Part shown: positions 60,895 to 64,000 of the stretch, piece after piece
Layout: each line of letters begins with the position of its first letter
Numbering within the stretch: position 1 is the stretch's first letter
NCBI GenBank assembly: GCA_026002855.1
Contig: BPGD01000001.1
Location: forward strand, 3,356,001-3,420,000
Source of the DNA: Bryobacteraceae bacterium
GTDB lineage: Bacteria > Acidobacteriota > Terriglobia > Bryobacterales > Bryobacteraceae
Length of the DNA: 64,000 nt
Direction of reading: 5' to 3'
Made by a program: the position numbers and the translations under genes
Notes under the pieces: model-generated
Told to the model about the DNA's origin: nothing
Seen by the model: the letters and a program-made list of their open reading frames with translations, nothing else
The model's database searches: none

Positions 60895-60938
60895 CGAAGA
60901 AAAAAAATCGGCCGCACACCGGAGGGGGCGTGCGGCCG
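60895..60938 (-). terminator. Rho-independent terminator of the outer-membrane protein gene
   Basis: On the minus strand a 9-bp stem, CGGCCGCAC (60909-60917) with GTGCGGCCG (60930-60938), is followed by a run of T (A-run at 60900-60907 on the plus strand). It lies about 18 nt after the gene stop and insulates it from the CRISPR leader. Confidence 0.88.
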
Positions 60939-60955
60939 GGTCGGGCCGTGGATGA

Positions 60956-61585
60956 TTATCTTCCGCCGAAGGTGTAGCCGACGGAGGCACCGTATTCCGG
61001 CACCCAGTTGCGGCCGAACTGGAACAGGTCATTCACCCAGCGGAGTTTGAACTCCGGCCTGACATACCAGTTGTGGTAAACAAACATCTTGACGCCGCCA
61101 CCGAAGTGGGTGGTGAATTTATTGTCAGTGCCGACCAGAGCGCTGGAGGTGCGGCAGCCGGTGAAGGCGTTGCAGAGCCGCTGGTCATAATAGAAGCGGA
61201 AATTGGCGCCACCGAGGCCCGCCTGGAGCTCGGGGACGAACCATTTCGACTTCGCCGGCGGCGTGTACATGGCGTAGAAGTCATAGAAGATGGGGCGGTA
61301 GGCCAGACCGGCATAGCCGCCTTTGGACGCGCGCCAGCTCATTTCGCCGCCGATGCCGAGCCAGGAATTCAGTTTGAGATTGGCGCCGAATTTGGGAAAC
61401 GCGCCGGTCATCTTCGGCGGGGCGAACAGATCACCGGTGCCGAAGGTGTCGATGGGCGTTTCTCGCGCCTTGACCGTGTTGGTGACGGTGCCGAAATAGA
61501 CATCCAGGCTCTGTTGGGCGAGCGCTGGCACGACAAGAGAGAACGTCAACGCGAGAAGCGACAGCAAACTCCCACGCGGTTTCAT
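60956..61585 (-). CDS. Outer-membrane beta-barrel protein
   Basis: 209 aa with a signal peptide (MKPRGSLLSLLALTFSLVVPALAQ) and alternating amphipathic strands, such as WLGIGGEMSWRASKGGY, FYDFYAMYTPP, VPELQAGLGGANFRFYYDQ, HFGGGVKMFVYHNWYVRPEFKLRW and a C-terminal YGASVGYTFGGR. The pattern fits a small 8-strand OmpA/OmpX-like barrel. Two Cys in LCNAFTGCRTSS may form a loop disulfide. Specific function is unknown. Confidence 0.8.
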   Translation of the reverse strand: MKPRGSLLSLLALTFSLVVPALAQQSLDVYFGTVTNTVKARETPIDTFGTGDLFAPPKMTGAFPKFGANLKLNSWLGIGGEMSWRASKGGYAGLAYRPIFYDFYAMYTPPAKSKWFVPELQAGLGGANFRFYYDQRLCNAFTGCRTSSALVGTDNKFTTHFGGGVKMFVYHNWYVRPEFKLRWVNDLFQFGRNWVPEYGASVGYTFGGR

Positions 61586-61745
61586 AAGCGATTCTCACCT
61601 CCCGCCGAGCGAAACGGGAATTTCGCTACGGCCAACTCCTGAAGTTTCTGGCGCAGAGACTGACTCTGATCCGGCGCCCCCTTTCGTGCGACCCAGCCGG
61701 ATCTCTGCGTCCACTGGATCGGACGCAGGCGGCGCGAGCGAGGTT

Positions 61746-63137
61746 TCAGTTTCGCGGCGGGGCGGAAGCGAGGGAGGCGGCGACACGGGCGCGGAAGGCG
61801 GCGGCCTCGCGGGCGATGCGGGCGGGGTCGAGCGTGAGCGGGCGGCGGTCGAGGACGGTGATGCGGCCCTCGATGACGACGTCGCGGACGTCGTCTGCCT
61901 TGAGGCTATAGACGAGCATGGAGTAGGGATCGTGAGCGGGGATGGCGTGGGGAGCGGTGAGGGAGACGGTGATGAAATCGGCGCGCTTTCCGGGCTCAAG
62001 CGATCCGATTTCCTTTTCCATTCCGAGGGCTTTTGCGCCTTCGATGGTAGCCATTCGAAAGACCTTTTCCGCGGGAAAGACGGTGGGATCGCCGGTGGAG
62101 ACCTTGGCGAATTTCGAGGCGAGATCCATTTCCTCAAAGAGGTTGAGATCGTTGTTGGAGCCGGCGGGGCCGTCTGTGCCGAGGCCGATGGGGAGGCGGG
62201 AGGCGAGCCAGGCGCGGTAGTCCGGCAGGCCGCTGGCGAGCTTGGAGTTGCTGGAGGGGCAATGGACGATGCCGGCGGGCCGGTCTTCCAGCAGGCGGAG
62301 ATCGGAGGGGCGTGCCCAGACCATGTGGGCGAGGATGGTGCGGCCGGAAAAGAAGCCGAGGGAATCGAGGTAGGCGACCGGTGTGAGGCGGTGCTGGCGG
62401 AGGCAGTCGTCGTTTTCCTTTTTTGTTTCGGAGACGTGGATGTGGACGGGGACGCCATAGCGGTTGGCGAGGTCGCGGGCGGCGCGGAGGGTGGCGGGGT
62501 CTGTCGTGTAGGTGGCGTGAGGGGCCACGGCCGGGGTGACGAGCGGGTGGCCGCGCCAGGCGCGGATGAAGCGTTCTGCAGCCTCGAGGGCCTGCTGCGG
62601 GGACTTGAAGTCTGGGGCAGGGAAGCCGATGATGGTCTGGCCGAGGACGGCGCGCATGCCAGCCTTCCGGGTCTCTTCGGCGATGGCGTGCTCGAAGTAG
62701 TACATGTCGGCGTAGGTGGTGATGCCGCCGAGCATCATTTCGAGCATGGCGAGGCGGGTGCCGGCGCGGACGAAGGCTTCATCGACGTTGCGGGCTTCGG
62801 CGGGGAAGATGAAGCGCTCGAGCCAGGTCTGGAGGGTGACATCGTCGGCGATGCCGCGCAGGAGGGACATGGGTGCGTGGGTGTGACCGTTGATGAGGCC
62901 GGGGGTGAGGAGCGCATCAGGGCGGCGGATGTGGTGGCGGGAGCGGAAGCGGCGGGCGATTTCGTGCGCCGGGCCGACGGCGAGGATCCGGCCGCCGCGG
63001 ACGGCGACGGCTCCATTGCGGATGATGTGGCCGGAGGCGTCCATGGTAAGTACGGCACCGGCGCTGACGACGAGGTCAGCGGGCTCGGCGGCGGAGAGGG
63101 CGAGAGCCGGGAGGAGACTAATCCAGAAAAGTCGCAT
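61746..63137 (-). CDS. Exported amidohydrolase of the MTA/SAH deaminase family
   Basis: 463-aa metal-dependent amidohydrolase. Metal ligands appear in LINGHTHAPMSLLRG (HxH), VHIHVSETKKEND, and LGTDGPAGSNNDLNLFEEM; VAPHATYTTDP is a typical substrate-pocket segment. Closest in type to 5'-methylthioadenosine/S-adenosylhomocysteine deaminase. The start MRLFWISLLPALALSAAEP (63137) is a signal peptide, which would place it in the periplasm, unusual for this family. It overlaps cdd by 20 nt, in a nucleoside-salvage operon. Confidence 0.85.
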   Translation of the reverse strand: MRLFWISLLPALALSAAEPADLVVSAGAVLTMDASGHIIRNGAVAVRGGRILAVGPAHEIARRFRSRHHIRRPDALLTPGLINGHTHAPMSLLRGIADDVTLQTWLERFIFPAEARNVDEAFVRAGTRLAMLEMMLGGITTYADMYYFEHAIAEETRKAGMRAVLGQTIIGFPAPDFKSPQQALEAAERFIRAWRGHPLVTPAVAPHATYTTDPATLRAARDLANRYGVPVHIHVSETKKENDDCLRQHRLTPVAYLDSLGFFSGRTILAHMVWARPSDLRLLEDRPAGIVHCPSSNSKLASGLPDYRAWLASRLPIGLGTDGPAGSNNDLNLFEEMDLASKFAKVSTGDPTVFPAEKVFRMATIEGAKALGMEKEIGSLEPGKRADFITVSLTAPHAIPAHDPYSMLVYSLKADDVRDVVIEGRITVLDRRPLTLDPARIAREAAAFRARVAASLASAPPRN

Positions 63138-63504
63138 CGAATGGCCGTGGGAATAGTGAAGAAAGGCGGAGAAATTCGGTTTTTCCCGCCGGATTGATGA
63201 GGAGGATTTCGATGTCGCCGCAGAGTTCCCAGAGGACCTGGCGGCAGGCGCCACAAGGCGGGGTGAGGATCTGGGTGTCCGCGGCGACGGCGAGGCGGCG
63301 GAAGCGGCGGGCGCCACTGGCGATGGCGCGGAAGGCAGCGACGCGCTCGGCGCAGACGGTGAGGCCGTAGGAGGCGCTTTCGATGTTGCAGCCGGTGTGG
63401 ATGTGGCCGTGCTCATCCTCGAGGGCGGCGCCGACGCGGAAGCCGGAGTAGGGGGCGCGGGCGAACTGGCGGGCGTCGAGAGCGGCGGCGGCCAGGGGAT
63501 CCAC
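63118..63504 (-). CDS. cdd: Cytidine deaminase
   Basis: Zinc enzyme converting cytidine and deoxycytidine to uridine forms. 128 aa, normal for the tetrameric type. Zinc site and catalytic Glu are in CAERVAAF; the two other Cys ligands in PCGACRQVL. YSGFRVGAALED and GCNIESASYG are typical substrate-binding segments. It starts 2 nt after the phosphorylase stop and overlaps the amidohydrolase start. Confidence 0.95.
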   Translation of the reverse strand: MDPLAAAALDARQFARAPYSGFRVGAALEDEHGHIHTGCNIESASYGLTVCAERVAAFRAIASGARRFRRLAVAADTQILTPPCGACRQVLWELCGDIEILLINPAGKTEFLRLSSLFPRPFDATFLD

Positions 63505-63506
63505 GG

Positions 63507-64000
63507 CTAGAGCTCCAGACGGGCGAGGAAGGCTTCGAGGAAGCGGCGCAGATCGGTGGCCGAGGCCCGGCCGGTTTCGAGGACCTCCTCGTGGCTGAGG
63601 CGGTGCTGAAGGCCGGCGGCCATGTTGGTGACGGTGGAGATGGCGAGAACACGGATGCCCATATGACGGGCGGCAATGACTTCGGGGACGGTGGACATGC
63701 CGGCGAGGTCGGCGCCGATGGTGCGGAGGAAGCGAATTTCGGCAGGCGTTTCAAAGCTGGGGCCGAGCATGGCGGCATAGACGCCTTCGCCGGTTTCGAT
63801 GCCGAGGCTGCGGGCGGTGGAGCGGGCGAGGTCGAGCAGAGCGCGGTCGTAGGCCTCGCTCATGTCCGGGAAGCGCGGGCCGAGGGAGTCGTCATTGGGA
63901 CCGCAGAGGGGGTTGGCGCCCTGGAGGTTGATGTGATCAGTGAGGAACACGAGCATGCCGGGGCGGAAGGATTCGCGGATGGCGCCAGCGGCGTTGGTCA
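63507..64000 (-). CDS. Purine nucleoside phosphorylase, C-terminal part (5' end outside window)
   Basis: Trimeric-type PNP, cleaving purine nucleosides with phosphate. The frame runs open through the right edge and reads TNAAGAIRESFRPGMLVFLTDHINLQGANP, then GPRFPDMSEAYDR, GVYAAMLGPSFETPAEIRFLR, GMSTVPEVIAARHMGIRVL and STVTNMAAG. The Asn in VTN favours 6-oxopurines (inosine, guanosine). About 165 of some 270 residues are visible. First of the salvage operon seen here. Confidence 0.93.
   Translation of the reverse strand, partial: TNAAGAIRESFRPGMLVFLTDHINLQGANPLCGPNDDSLGPRFPDMSEAYDRALLDLARSTARSLGIETGEGVYAAMLGPSFETPAEIRFLRTIGADLAGMSTVPEVIAARHMGIRVLAISTVTNMAAGLQHRLSHEEVLETGRASATDLRRFLEAFLARLEL

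Noticed and set aside
60435-60919. Short ORFs in and beside the CRISPR leader, considered as possible Cas1/Cas2 remnants
   Set aside because: No Cas-like motif, no ribosome site, and several frames open at once because of composition.

Overview
This 64 kb window is a GC-rich bacterial chromosome segment. The gene content (exported MTA/SAH-type amidohydrolase, FtsX/MacB-type permeases, a PduP/fuculose-aldolase pair of microcompartment type, Flp pilin, a long Hfq tail) suggests an acidobacterium, perhaps Bryobacterales. That placement is inference from protein character; there is no rRNA gene here.

Left part (1-39067), housekeeping and envelope genes: efp (partial), a 50-aa membrane protein, rph-rdgB, a convergent nudix/polX/CDF group, hfq-hflX, pgsA, a PhoPQ-related exported hydrolase, a kbl-like aminotransferase, a GT39 membrane protein, a Flp pilin, an enolase-superfamily protein, a lone LolD-like ATPase, clpC, a LarA-like protein, ribE, two ATPase-less FtsX permeases, a membrane-anchored MPN-like protein, a fasciclin protein and a three-repeat secreted protein. 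Then follow a Cus-type copper/silver efflux operon, a class II aldolase next to a PduP-like aldehyde dehydrogenase, selA, fhs and an MscS channel.

Centre (39161-60445) is one giant CRISPR array: by hand count about 289 copies of a 36-nt repeat and 288 spacers, with no cas gene anywhere in the window. One repeat near the left end is split by a 1.44 kb IS256-family element. The repeat fold, its ATTGAGAC end on the minus strand, a degenerate repeat at the left end and a promoter at the right end all say the array is transcribed leftward from a leader at about 60446-60604. The spacers are the striking part. Wherever a reading frame can be recognised it is on the plus strand, so the crRNAs would be antisense to target mRNA. 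About 15 spacers hold a Shine-Dalgarno plus ATG in that orientation, against 2 possible mirror-image cases. Many spacers hit homologous sites in related targets with synonymous codon changes (Walker A, Walker B, an IREP(A/S)D motif hit five times), and others are hairpins with compensatory changes. Together this points to an RNA-directed (type III-like, possibly RT-Cas1 fed) system whose cas genes lie elsewhere.

Right part (60956-64000): an outer-membrane beta-barrel protein, then a minus-strand nucleoside-salvage operon: purine nucleoside phosphorylase (partial), cytidine deaminase, exported amidohydrolase.
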